Below, piece after piece: positions 46,321 through 58,189 of a stretch of 64,000 nt of DNA. The position numbers and the translations under genes are program-made. Source of the stretch: Bryum argenteum (lineage: Eukaryota; Streptophyta; Bryopsida; Bryales; Bryaceae). The stretch is taken from assembly GCA_037043015.1 (NCBI GenBank), contig CM073321.1, positions 22,255,001 to 22,319,000 of the forward strand. Reading direction: 5' to 3'. The notes under the pieces are model-generated. The model had not been told where the DNA came from. It ran no database searches and worked only from the letters and a program-made list of their open reading frames with translations. Every line of letters starts with the position of its first letter. Within the stretch, counting starts at the first letter, position 1.

Positions 46321-48230
46321 ACGCGTGTAACTCTCTATTTACTTATGCATTTGCAATAACACCCTTACTTGTATTCTTATCAATATAAAAGATTATAAAT
46401 AAAATAAGCTACATAGTTTTAATTTTCATATTGATTTTTGAACACTTTAACACATACCTTTGGTTCATTTAGCTAATTTAAGTGTTATTATTAATTCTTC
46501 TATTCTTTTGTTCTTTATTTCTTTATTATTAAAAGTTATAATCATTGCGTGTAAATCATGATTGATGTATAAATGAAATTTTCCTAGAATTATCTTTGTG
46601 TTTCCATAATCTCCATAAAGTGATAATTACTAAGCTCAAGAATTAAAATCATATTATGCTTGCGTCTATCTATATTTCCACTGTTTTTCGATATTATGAT
46701 AAATTTGAAAACTATAAATCCAATAAATAAAATAAATTACGAATGAAAATTAATTCAATTAAAAACTTAAAAACTAATTCCGTAATGCAACTAACTTATT
46801 TGTTTCAAAATCATCTATTTAGATTTTAATTATACATAGGCTGATAAAATATTTGTTACTCTTTCTATCACACTTTGTAACAATGACCTAAATAATTCAC
46901 TACAGATCAATCTTAAAATAGATCAATTAAAATAACTCAATTAGAATCTCAGAATAACACATTCAAAATAATTGAATACTATACCTAGAATAGTCTGGAG
47001 ATATAATTTACGAGATAATAATCTTGCAATATTTAACATCAAATAACTCATTTATTATTTTAGAATATTTCGCTTAAGATATCTCAATTCTAATCTCAAT
47101 GAATAAAACCACTAATAAAATTCTTGAATACTATACCTATTATACTAAACGTAATTTACTTAATATTTATTCTAGTCTACCACACCAAATTTAGTAAATT
47201 ATTAAGTTAATGAGCCTCAACTTATTTAGTACTAAAGTACTGAACTTAGAATATTTTAGTTAAAAAAATATTAATTCTAAAATACCTCTGTTAAGAATTG
47301 TTAGTACAAAACGCAAAATACTAGACGTAATTTTCCAAATACTAATGTTGGAATAATTTGCTTAAAATAAATAAACTGAAAAATTAGAATACTACTTTTA
47401 GAATGTTTTAATACTATTCTTATACTACTAGACTAAATTTAGTAAAGAATTTTGTTATAAATCCTCACTTTATTTACTAAATACTAACCTTGGTATACTT
47501 TACTTTAAATATAATCCACTAATATCTTTATTTAAGAATCAATTATTTTAATAATATTTTCATATTGGAAACGATGTAAGAAATATTATATTAAATGTTA
47601 TTAGCATATTAAGATTATTAAGGCTATAAATAGAATTTAAATATTTATTCTTATAATTTTTTTGAAAACTATAACATTTATATATCTTTAAAATAAGCAA
47701 TAATATTTTTGGAAGAGAATTCATTTGATAAAGTTTACTTTAATATAGACCTTAGCTTGTTACGTATCCGTTGATATAAATTTTACATAGATGTAACATT
47801 TTACATGTTGAAATTATGAAAAAACTTATTTATTCACATGAACTAAGAGTTATAATTCAAAGTATATTTTGAATACATAGTCCATTTATTGATAATGAAA
47901 TTGAGCATAAACTATTCTATAATGTGATTAAAATCAACGAAAAAAAATTTATTTAGAAAGCATTTTAATTTAAATAAAGTTAAGAAGTAATTATAATATA
48001 TCTCTATAGATTAAATTCGTACGCAGTCTTTAGGGATCTGTTATGATGGCCTACTCACCAAGCAAATATCGTATCAATATGTTTGTTATGTGAAAATAAT
48101 ACTTTATCTCTCAAAAATATACAAACATAGAATATTATTATATTTGAATCAAATCATTTTAATAATTATTCTTATGTTTTTATGTATTCTAAAAGTATAC
48201 AATTATAATGTTATTCTTATATAAATGCAC
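46321..48230 (+). repeat. AT-rich satellite, right flank
   Basis: 46.4-46.7 kb repeats the ~812-bp family text (TTTAGCTAATTTAAGTGTTA, ATTAAAATCATATTATGC). 46.9-47.5 kb holds ~255-bp monomers matching 2.3-3.1 kb (AATTTAGTAAA...ACTAAAGTACTGAAC). The remainder to 48.2 kb is AT-rich and decays into unique sequence. An 11-base-arm hairpin (AAATATGGAC/GTCCATATTT) sits at about 48.24-48.27 kb. Confidence 0.65.
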
Positions 48231-49430
48231 TATTTAACTAAATATGGACAATCCACAGTCCATATTTAACTACCACCAAAAGTGGCATGAATGGATGGAT
48301 CACCTGATGCAATGGTAGTGAGGAAGCCTGAGGCACTGAGCTCGTAAATTTAGGAAGTAATTCAATGAGGAATTGGTTTGGTTAACAAGAGAAAGAAAAA
48401 ATTCAAGGGATAGATCGAGATATCCACCAATCTGTAATTATGGTTGGAGGAGTAAATTACAATAGTGGATAGTCTTAATTAAGAAGAAGACTAGAAAAAT
48501 TAAAACTTTTATTCTGCACATAGGAAAGTGGGAAAAATAAAGTTACGACATTATGAAGACGAAAGAGTAAAGAACCAAATCCATAGCATCGGTGGGTTCC
48601 GAGAACTATGAGTGAAACATCGAAAAGATACAAAAATACGAGAACCCATTTCGCGAAGCACGAAATACCGATCTTCTGCACAAAATCAAATGCATAATAA
48701 CAGAAAAGAAAGGCAATCAGAGAAGGAAAACAAAAAATGACCATTAAACCTGATACACATAGGTCAATCCCCCAACATAGATAAGGAAATTGGCATCATT
48801 AACTATTCAAAAAATGTGGGAACAAAAACAAAAGCAGGGGGTCCAACACAGCTAGCTATAATACATCAACTGCATGAGTGGGGTAAAAAGAAAATGCCAT
48901 CTTCTAGGCGAAAGATAACTAGTACGAAAGATAATCAGTACGAGAGAAAAAAGAATGCAAATTTAAATTACATGACATCGGGCGATCGCCCGATGGCAAG
49001 TGTTATTTTAATCTTTAACTATTGGAGCCATCAAATTGCCTTGAGCAAGTCGCGTCATCTGACTGGAAGCAACTGCGGTCACAGAAGCAAACGTAGTCTA
49101 CAGTTGACATGGGGGGATCCACCGATGCAGTATAGTATAATAGAGTTAGGAAAAGTTAAAAAATTCATTGGAACGAAACAGAAAGTGCACATTACATATG
49201 GGTGGATCCCCCTATGTATAAGTGAGACTCTAGAGCATGAATTTATTGTCATTCATTGTACTAAAATACGGTGGATTTCACTTGAATACGTTATACGAAT
49301 GGATAGAGCGGGACTAAGTATGCATATGAAAATTACAGAAACCAATATCCATGTAACAGTTTGGGCATTGAACAAATAACAAAGTTTGATGGCTACTTAT
49401 AAGCTATCTATACAAACGGAAATGAAATTC
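48231..49430. other. Left zone of element 2, no credible gene
   Basis: A plus-strand open frame at 48816-49379 is not supported: it has no domain, runs through two palindrome sites and has unbiased composition. Contents of note are P2 sites at 48976-48995 (perfect) and imperfect ones at 49108-49127 and 49195-49217. Confidence 0.45.
48976..48995. promoter_or_regulatory. Perfect 20-bp P2 palindrome
   Basis: CATCGGGCGATCGCCCGATG is fully self-complementary. It is the outermost site of the P2 family and gives the family consensus. Confidence 0.75.
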
Positions 49431-49434
49431 ATTA

Positions 49435-49713
49435 CACTGATCGCTTTAACTCTTCATGGAGTGACATGAGCTCTTCAGGGCTGATTTCAGCTAATGGCTT
49501 GTGAACGTAGACTCTTCGATAGAAGGCAGCTTGAGGACCACACTGCAACTTCTTGAAGTCAGACCATATCGTCCGCACCTGGAAGACGACTTGTTGAGCT
49601 GGCGAAACCCAATATAGAACCTGCGATATTGCTGCATAATAAACGGCTAATTTCAGAGCAAAATACTCCACACGGGTGTGAAGGTACATCTCGAAAAGTG
49701 CGAGTTTGGTCAT
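49435..49713 (-). CDS. Possible terminal exon or small gene of element 2
   Basis: A 93-residue open frame ends ISPEELMSLHEELKRSV and contains VRTIWSDFKKLQCGPQAAFY. Composition looks protein-like and it follows the transposase on the same strand. It could be a last exon after an intron of about 1 kb or a separate small gene. No family is recognised. Confidence 0.35.
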
Positions 49714-50568
49714 CTCCTCTCAAAGGAATGAACAAGAGAACTAGAAAGAGAAATAGTAGAATTCTAGACGGACTGCAAAGGAGTGAGGAAAATCACAATG
49801 AAGCATATCCTAAATGGCAGCATGGATTTGGGAAGAGAAGCTCCAAATATACAGAAAGGTCGACTCCAACATCAGGCAGTATGAGAACCACTCCAGGTTC
49901 GAAGACGGCAGCAGGCGGCACGCGTAATCATGGGAGCCATCATAAGGACTGAAGTACTTAAGGAGAAGATTGCTCATGATGAGTATTCACGTAATTGAAG
50001 TGGACAATGCTAAACAATGGATTATTAGGCGCAGCCATTGTTAGTGGGCCTTAAAATATTGCAATTCCATATTATAATAAGTGATCGGTGGACGCCCCGA
50101 AGGACAATAGTAGAGAAGTCCTTGAAGAGAGAAATACGTATTAAATAAAACACTACCATTGCATTAGGGACAGAAAACAACACTAACTTAGCTAATCATC
50201 ATTTTTGATCATAAGAAGGACATAGACGAATCTGGCCTGAGATCATATCATTCGTACGATATGAACATTTGACGCTCTCAAAGACTTTGACAAAGATGTA
50301 AAGTCAAACTTACCGCGACATATAAGATCGTCACGCATGAATACGTCAAGAAAATGAATTTCATACAGATAAGACTCATGTACTGAGCTATGACAAAAAG
50401 TATAATCTTTATAAAGTCGATTCGGAAAAACAAGTCCAAAAAATGATCTGTAGGACGGATTGATCTATATCAAACTAAAACTATAGCCGAACCTCGTCAG
50501 CTCATAAGAAGAAACAAGACATATCGCAGATGTAGACAAAGGCAGTGAACCAGAAAGAAATATATTTG
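49714..50568. other. Spacer in element 2, nothing recognised
   Basis: Both strands carry frequent stops. No repeat, RNA gene or domain was recognised. Confidence 0.4.
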
Positions 50569-50763
50569 TCATCGGGGGATTGCCCGATGGTGCACTTCAG
50601 TCAGCCCCACAAAGAAATGCCTCCATTACGAGTCAGCAACGAGAAGTAAATCTGACATGGGGGGATTGCCCGATGATGCATATCACTCAGCCCCACAAAG
50701 AAATGCCTGCATTGGGGGTCAGCATTGAGAAGAATATCTATCATCGGGGGATCGCCCGATGAT
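50569..50763. repeat. Tandem 86-bp units each carrying a P2 palindrome
   Basis: Sites at 50569-50590, 50656-50675 and 50740-50763 (ATCATCGGGGGATCGCCCGA) are spaced 86-87 bases apart. Between them the phrase CAGCCCCACAAAGAAATGCC is repeated. The last unit abuts the transposase stop codon (about 50772). Confidence 0.75.
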
Positions 50764-50771
50764 GCACTTCA

Positions 50772-52700
50772 CTATGGGTCAGCAACGTTGGCTCTTATTA
50801 AGTTGTTCAGGGCACGAGCTTTATCTTTCTTGGAAATAGTACGAGACTTCGGGTTACTAATCTTAGAATATGACGCGTACAATACGGCGCCAACGTCGAT
50901 CCTTTCAGGACAACGGTCCTCCACAATCCACTTAGCAGACCAACAATTCTTGTACTTCTTTGCCATGTCTTGTGCTGCGTTCTGGGGCTCCCAATACTGG
51001 ATAAGAAACTTCCTGTACTTAGCAACACCCTTGTCTCTACAAACAGCGGACACTGCCCAAACTAGCCACACAGGGCATACTACTGGGTTTTCAGGTATGA
51101 GGAGGACCCACCAAAGGGGAGCGATCTGGCGCTAGGGATTGAATCTTTCTTCAGGCCTCTCATTAGCAGGCCCGCAGTATGCCTCGATTTCTTCGTCCTT
51201 CGGAGTAACGTTCACTCGTAGCAAAGTCACGCTTGGAACGGGGAACAAGGGCCCTCGCCAATCGTGAAGTGGCTAGAAGCCCTCAACTAATTGAGACGGT
51301 GTGGGGGGCAAAGGCTTCTGGATTTTTGTCAGCACCCGAGACCAGTACTCGACATATGGTTCAAATGCAACAATAAACATTGAGCACCTCCTCCGACCCT
51401 TGACGTAAGACTTGAAATCTACAACTTCCTGTACAAACTCCGGCATGAACGACAATTCTTGAGACTGCATGAAAGCTTTCATAAGGTCTGCAAGCACGAA
51501 GGTATTCTTGCTCTTAAGAGCCTTCGCGAGATGGCTAAAGTACGCATCAATATCCTCATGGGTATGTCCGACTAAAAGAAACCCAGCCTGAATGTCCTCG
51601 AATACCCCCTTGGCTGTGAGCAGTAAGAGAAATGACATCAGGTACTTGTTCTTGTTGTCCTTCGCGGAATGTTCTAACTGAAGATACAGTTTCTTAGGCA
51701 GTGGAGGCGCGCCAGTAAACTTGTTCGGATCCATGACCGTTAGGGCATCAATGCACCTGGATTTTCCACGTAACAATGCTTCAAAGAGAGAATTAGCTGG
51801 AGGATGAGGAAAGAGCGCCCTCGATTCTCGAAGTGGAGGCTCCAAAAGCTGCCTAAACAACTTTGCAAGAGAGGTTATCGTGGCATTGGCATTAGAGGGC
51901 CAGCAGTTCGGTGAGTAATGCGCATGGGCGCCGTCACTGTGGCCATGAGCAACCATTCCCATCACGTTCATTGGAAGCTGGCCCAAGCCAGAGGTTGTCT
52001 TCGTTGTAGTCCTCATCCGTGAAAGAGTTGTCTTCGCGGTATGCATTTTATCATGAATCACACATAGATATTCTTGAGGATTCCGCTTTGACTCCTCACG
52101 CCAAGATGCATATAGCCGACGACAGGATGCCTCGTGATGCAAATGAGAAAGTTTCTGCTTCATGAATGAAACATACTCAAGAGTGCCATTCGAACTCCTT
52201 GAAATAAACTGCTGAATGGTGTCGCACTCGGTACATTTTGTGAAACTACTCCCAACGGGTTTAATAGCAACATTATTGTATATGCCCGTCTTGATTCGGC
52301 TAATCGCAGACTGACTGACCGGCGGCAGGCTGTAGGAAAGGTTCGTCTGCGGAACAATTCAAGTAAATCCGGTTAGATAAAAATCTACTCATTTACAAAT
52401 CCAAGCGAAGCAGAGAAATTATTACGCAGACGTAGACCTAAGAAACCTCGCTTAGGCATGGGGCGATCGCCCCATCCCAACCTAACATACATGTCAATGC
52501 GAAGGTCGGAATTTACCTAATTAACATCGAAGTGAACTTTCGTCTAGTTGTTAAGGGCCGGAAGATACTTCAATGTGTCGATTCGGAGGGGTTTTCCGGT
52601 TCCGCGCATTTGATTAGGCATCTCATCAGCGTTCTCAGACACAATTGCTGCAATTGTGCCCATAGCTTGAACCGGGGGAATGTAGAGGTGTCAGCGGTGA
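50772..52700 (-). CDS. DUF7869-type transposase of element 2
   Basis: The longest exon (52163-51273, 296 residues, uninterrupted) has IHDKM at residues 36-40, LYLQLEHSAKDNKNKY near 159-174 and GHTHEDID at 199-206. The middle acidic position is Glu (LEH) where the element 1 copy has LDN. Upstream in the same frame is CTECDTIQQF with later His residues, a likely zinc site; a further exon at about 52.69-52.53 kb reads IVSENADEMPNQM, matching LIENAADHMPH in the element 1 protein. The C-terminal domain (51.07-50.77 kb) reads VAKYRKFLIQYWEPQN and AKWIVEDRCPERIDVGAVLY. Compared with element 1 the N-terminal Cys-rich region is missing, so the gene is 5'-truncated at the shared intergenic module. A P2 palindrome lies in an intron (52457). 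A stop near 51.27 kb separates core and C-terminal domain. Confidence 0.65.
52457..52475. promoter_or_regulatory. P2 palindrome in a transposase intron
   Basis: ATGGGGCGATCGCCCCAT is an 18-base perfect palindrome sharing the GGCGATCGCC core with the other P2 sites. Confidence 0.7.
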
Positions 52701-53140
52701 GCGTAGAGCGGTGAGCGGTGAGGTCCAAGATGGCATGGGTTTAGGTGAACATTTTTAAAAAATTCTGTAAAACATAGGAACCCTATGACCATTGATTTTA
52801 GAGTTTTTAAAATTTTTAGGGATTACTTTAGTCCAATTGAGAACCCCAAATCCGTGGATTTAGATCCTATTTCCATGTCAATGTGATCATGGCTCCATTT
52901 TATGAATCATTAAGGAGGGGATCATGGCCCCGTATTTTATTGTTGTGTAGAAATTAGGGCTGACGTCATCGATCCCAAATCACACGAAATTGGAGGTCAC
53001 CATTGTCGCTCAATATGATTTAATATTTTTTACACACTTTTATTTGAACTATGGGATTGAAATTATATTTTATTTTAGTGACATTTAAATTGGAGTAATG
53101 ATTTTTACATTAGAATTAGGGCTGACGTCATCATTTTCCA
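52680..53140. repeat. Intergenic module shared with element 1
   Basis: GCGGTGAGCGTAGAGCGGTG at about 52.69 kb and two TTAGGGCTGACGTCATC copies (52953-52970, 53113-53134) match 34.47-34.87 kb. The module sits between the 3' end of the methyltransferase and the 5' part of the transposase on the same strand, so it is a candidate promoter with bZIP-type TGACGTCA sites. Confidence 0.6.
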
Positions 53141-53316
53141 TTACAGTGTATTGACTTTCGTGAAGCACTTAGTGTAGGTTTAGCTATCAACGTTAAACAT
53201 GATAAGTAATAATCAATACCAAATTCAAGGAGACATTAATAAATAGTATATTATGGCAATCACGAATACATGATGCTACCAAGTCGAGTACCTATCGGAA
53301 AACAAAGCACATACTA

Positions 53317-56300
53317 CGCTGAAGGTGTAGTACCATTGAAGTGCAGGTCACACTCATCAGCCTCGACGTCTATATACTTAAGCACACTATTACTATATCG
53401 TGGACGTGTAGTTTCAGACAATTTGGGAGATGAAGCTTGAACAAACTCTTGAGCAAGACGCTCAGCGTACGATGGTAGGATGAATTTTGATGGAGGGCTA
53501 TTGTAGAGATGAGCGTTGCGAGTCAATTGTTCTTTTAGACCTGCGATGCTAAAAGTACAAAGAAAGTCAATACAATATGTTTGTAAGAGCAGAATACGAA
53601 ATTGAGAAAGAAAATAGACGATAATACTACGCACCAATAAACTTCTGTGGCTTCTTCACGGGCACTTCGTCCGAGTCATAATCTGCGGGTGGGGCCGATT
53701 CTTCACTTTCTTCATCACCGGGAGGACGATTCTTGTAATCCGCCAGTACACCATCAAAGATTTCTTCGTCACGTTCCATGGCGATGAGGTGTCGGTTTGA
53801 GCGCGCGCAAGCAATTACAGATGCACCCAAAAAATCAAGAGCCGACGTTAGGAATGCGAAATGTATTAACGAATTCTAAAGTTGCGTTTACGGATACATT
53901 AACTGTACTTGCTCTCCAATCGAAGACTATACCCCCGTCCTCCGTGAGACAATCCACGAAACATTGAATGAAGGAGGGGTCCTTCTCTCGCGAGCCCCGC
54001 CATGGCGTACCGTCCGGACGATAACGTAATGTCTCTTTGTCTGCAAAGTTACAGAGGTGGGCTTCCTCATCAGGTACGACTGCCACACCCGCGTATGCGT
54101 GTGCCACTTGCCGAATTTGGAACTTCGAAAGATACTCTTTACGAACATAAACTTTAATGTGGAAGCAGTGAGTCTGCAAAACACAAGTATAAATACACTA
54201 ACATTGAAGCATAGAAAGAAATAACCATGAAATGTGAAATTGGAAACTGGAATGTGTTCCGTACGTCTTTTAGTTTAGGTACGGTAGAGGCCATAGGGAG
54301 GGGATTATATCCCCACCAGTATTGAACAAGACGAAAACTATATGTATGCGACATAGAATCAAGAGTACGCTCGATTCTACGACATTTGGGATGCATCAAA
54401 AGAATGGCTCCAACGTCAGTCAAGTGGTATGCGGCAAAGATAAAGGGTTCTCAAAGTAGTTTTTATCACGCCGGTTCCATGTTGGAATTTCCGTAGGAGA
54501 CACACGAGGCACAGGCAAGTTCTCTGGAGCGTCTGCAAAAATGAGATCAATCCATGGATGCTTGGGATTATATTCCATCGCCGTACACGTGTACTTCCGA
54601 TCTTTTCCAATCTGAGATACAAGTGAATAATTAGATAGTGGATGATAGATTTATAAGTTCAGAATGTAAGTAGGGAGATTATAAATGACAAAGTTACGAA
54701 ATAGTACCTTCTTGATGTGCTGGACGATATCGAGAATTTGCGAATCCCAGTTTCCAGTCTTCGACGATTGATGAACCAAATCTCCAATGTTCCCCTTCTT
54801 GAGATACATAGGCAGAGTGACAGATATTTTGGAGGACGAGTTGCTACCAATGTGATTGGGTTTTGGAAGAAGGCGTTCGGCGAATTTTGGCTGACTGAGA
54901 CGGAGAGGAGACTGCGGAGACTTGTGGTCAACAGTAAAGGATACGGGAGGGGATCCCGCATTCGTAAGTCCACCTCCGGAAACCTGAGTCAGTCGTGCAC
55001 CACGTCGAACGACATTGACTGTAGCACCATGTGAAGTTTGAGTAAGATTAGGGTCTTCAGGACCTTCCAGTTGGAGAGGAGCGATTTCTCCGGAATCTTG
55101 TTGAGGTTCTTCTAGAGGGTCCGCAACAGCGTTGCGTCGCTTCTTCTTTGCTCGAGCTTTAGGCCGTGCAGCTGGGGACAGTGGTGGAGAACTTGAGACA
55201 GGTGCGCTTGGTAGAATCGAGAGGTCGTTGTAGTCATCATCATCAATCTCCATAGGTGCATCGCCAACTCCAAGTGAACCGAGGTTTCGAACAAGTTCTT
55301 TCTCCTCTTTGTGCACAAAGTTAGCCTAACACTCAAGGAACCAACCCCCATCATCAACTGTGCGTTAGTAAATTGCCTCTGTTGGGATTCGGAGAAGATG
55401 TTGGAGGGGTCGTTTGTGACTGCAACGTCTTCCAACTCCAAAGGAATGGACCATGAAGCTAATGCTCCCTTCGCAACAAGCTCTTGCTTCAAGTACCTAC
55501 AAACAGAAGAGCAAATTAGAACATTGGAATTGCATATGTGAAACAGAAATTGTTGGTAGATGGCATACCGGAATAACAATCGTTTGATGGTGACTTTGCT
55601 ACCCCCAATCTTATGAATATCTGTGCCTTTGATGAATTTTGGGCTGGCATTTGGAGCAAGGTAGTTGGCGAATGTCTTCTCCCAGTATAGCAACCTCCAC
55701 TTCTCGACATATGCGGATGGCTTGAGGACAGCGTCCAACCACTGAATGTTGAAATTCACTTTCTCAATAAGCTTCTCCAATTTACTTTCAAGAGATTTCT
55801 CCAACTGCACGTACATAGAACGCGTTGAAAAATGTATTACTCAGATGGCAATAGTAAGGTAAACACAGAAGTAGAGACCAAATTACTTGTGCCCACAGAG
55901 AAGCGCAATGGAGAAATGTACTCAAACTTTTATCCTTCATAGGGCGGTCCTGCGGGAAGTGGACTGATCGATGAACATCGTTTGGTGAGTTCCGCCATTG
56001 CAACCACTTTGTCTTGAAATCGAAGTGAACATTGGTAGTTGCTACCATGTCCAAGCGATTGATTGTCATATCTGGTTTGAGGTTTTTGCTGTAGTGTGCA
56101 TAAATCTGCACTCAATACGGATTGAAATACAGAATTTAATATTGTAAAGCAATAATGTATAGGCGCAAAAGGAACCTTAAAATATTGACATACACACCTC
56201 TTTCGGGATTACTCTTCCAAGATTGTAATTCGCCACTGCGACCATCTTGTCGAAATTTTTGCCATGGATTGCTTTTATTTCTGCTTTGATCGCATTATCC

Positions 56301-58062
56301 ATGGCACTCCATACTCCCGGCCCTGATTGCACTCCATACTCCCGGCTCTTTTGGGACAGTGGCGTAGTAAGCAGTCTCGGCATAGTCCGATGCTTTGGCT
56401 AACCTCCTCTGCAAAAAACAACGCAGAGATAAAAAGATGTGAAAAATTAGACATTATGTACAAGAGACAAGCCCGTGTAACGAGAACTTACCGAGAATAA
56501 AAACTTAACAAAAACGTCTAGGGTGACTGGGTACCAAGCTTCTTTCTTCGCCTTGGCGTTCTTGCACATTCTGTAGTCCTCTGGACTTATGAGATCTTTG
56601 AAATCATGCAGTTTCAGCTTACCAAATATCCTCATGCGTTGAAGTTTAGCACAAAGGCTGTCTTCAACATGGTCATGTTCAGTAGACCTACAGATCAGAA
56701 TCAGAAATTAGTAACGTTAAAGAGAGATAAATTATAGAACAAATTCAAGTTTAAGAATGAGATTTCCTCTTACCAGTTGATGTCATTCATAACGTCCAGG
56801 AGCAAACTACTCTCCCCGCGAGCATCAAAGATGATACAGTTGACCGAAATATGCACGAAGCATTCAGCTTATGGTACCTTTCAATGTGCCGCATCCACGC
56901 CGTAACACGATGGTTACCTTCGTAAACATAAAAGTACTTGCCGATGAGATGATGGAGATCCGGATCCGAGCGCAACGTCTTGTCAAACTCGTCATTCGCC
57001 TCTCTCCAAAGCGTATCCGTAAACACATCATCTCCAGCATCAACAATTTTTTTTCTCCCTTTCCTATCGTAAGGAGAAACGTACATGACCCGGTCGCCCT
57101 CGCCATAGCCTCTGTTGAACTCATTCTCCAATTTTCTGACGTCTTGTTTCGATATTGGTCAAACCTTAGGATAGCAAACAAGGCGACATAGTGGAATCAT
57201 CATACGAGATTTCTGAACAGGTTTGAAACGCAACCTGTTGATGATGGCGATTGGATCACTCTTGTGAATCATTCGCATCTCGTTTGCACTCCAGTCTGGA
57301 TCTTTGTTTTGGAGATGAGGGGGCATCTGAACAATCCCGACGTTGACACCTCCCGGCAATGCAGGTTCCTCATGATCGAAAAGAGAATCGTGTCCATCAT
57401 CAGCATCGAATGTTTGAGGGAGTTGGGCAATTTCCGACGGACTTTCGTGGGGAACAGCATCGCTCGAGCCTTCTAGTATTTGTTGCTCAGGAACTACCTC
57501 GTCATCACCGACGATATTTTCATTTCGGTCGGTAAGAGGAGTTTGGACATCTTCTTCTTCCCCTAGCGGAGAAGCTGGTGATAATTTCATCAGGCAAGAA
57601 AAACAACCAAGTAGAACAACGCACATACATAATAAGAATATGTCAAGAAGGAAATGAAAGATGAATAGAATCATAAAATTGATATATGACAAAGTTAATA
57701 AATAAGTAACATATATTGTATATAATAATCTATTCAGACTTGGACTTTGCTGCGAGTCGAGGTGAACGTCGGGGAGCAAGTCTGGCCAATGCCTTGGCTT
57801 CGAGACAACGTGCTTTTCCTTGTGCGAAATAGTTACGCATGTAACTTGCTCGTGCGACCCGATCAACATCATCACTCGAAGTGTGACGGACAGGAGAAGC
57901 AGGAGGGGGCGTTACTGGAACCGACGACAAAGGTACGGCTAAACGCTGAGACTCAACTACTTTCTGGACATAAGATCTAATTTCTCATAAGTCGCTATCC
58001 GCGTCAGATTTTTCTTCCTCCACAATGGGACATCTCTTCAGAACGTTGTCAGAATCCTGCAT
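53317..58062 (-). CDS. ParB-like domain fused to beta-class DNA amino-methyltransferase (element 2)
   Basis: Multi-exon, read leftward. Exon 1 (58062-57732) is basic and ends RRSPRLAAKSKSE. An acidic linker (57.58-57.3 kb) leads to DPDWSANEMRMIHKSDPIAI, then the ParB-like core ending YFYVYEGNHRVTAWMRHIER (about 56.9 kb). After linker exons (56.65-54.65 kb) comes IDLIFADAPENLPVP (54.55-54.51 kb), in the place and form of catalytic motif IV (DPPY-like, here DAPE). Next are LTDVGAILLMHP and VAHAYAGVAVVPDEE. Motif I follows as CLTEDGGIVFDWRAST (53.98-53.91 kb) and GASVIACARSNRHLIAMERD (53.83-53.77 kb), then a C-terminal exon ending ADECDLHFNGTTPSA. Motif IV before motif I defines the beta class of N4/N6 methyltransferases. 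Exon limits are approximate and a few stops suggest decay. The most convincing methyltransferase in the window. Confidence 0.65.
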
Positions 58063-58189
58063 TTCCACGTACCAAAACTTAGCAAAGCAAATATCAACAA
58101 AGAAATTAAATTAGCCCTTACATGGAAAACAAACTTAAGTCAACATAATCATTATTTTAGTCTACACAATGACCAATGTGATGTCAGCC

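Noticed and set aside
48816-49379. 187-codon plus-strand open frame
   Set aside because: No domain, crosses palindrome sites, opposite strand to all element 2 genes and no codon structure; treated as chance.
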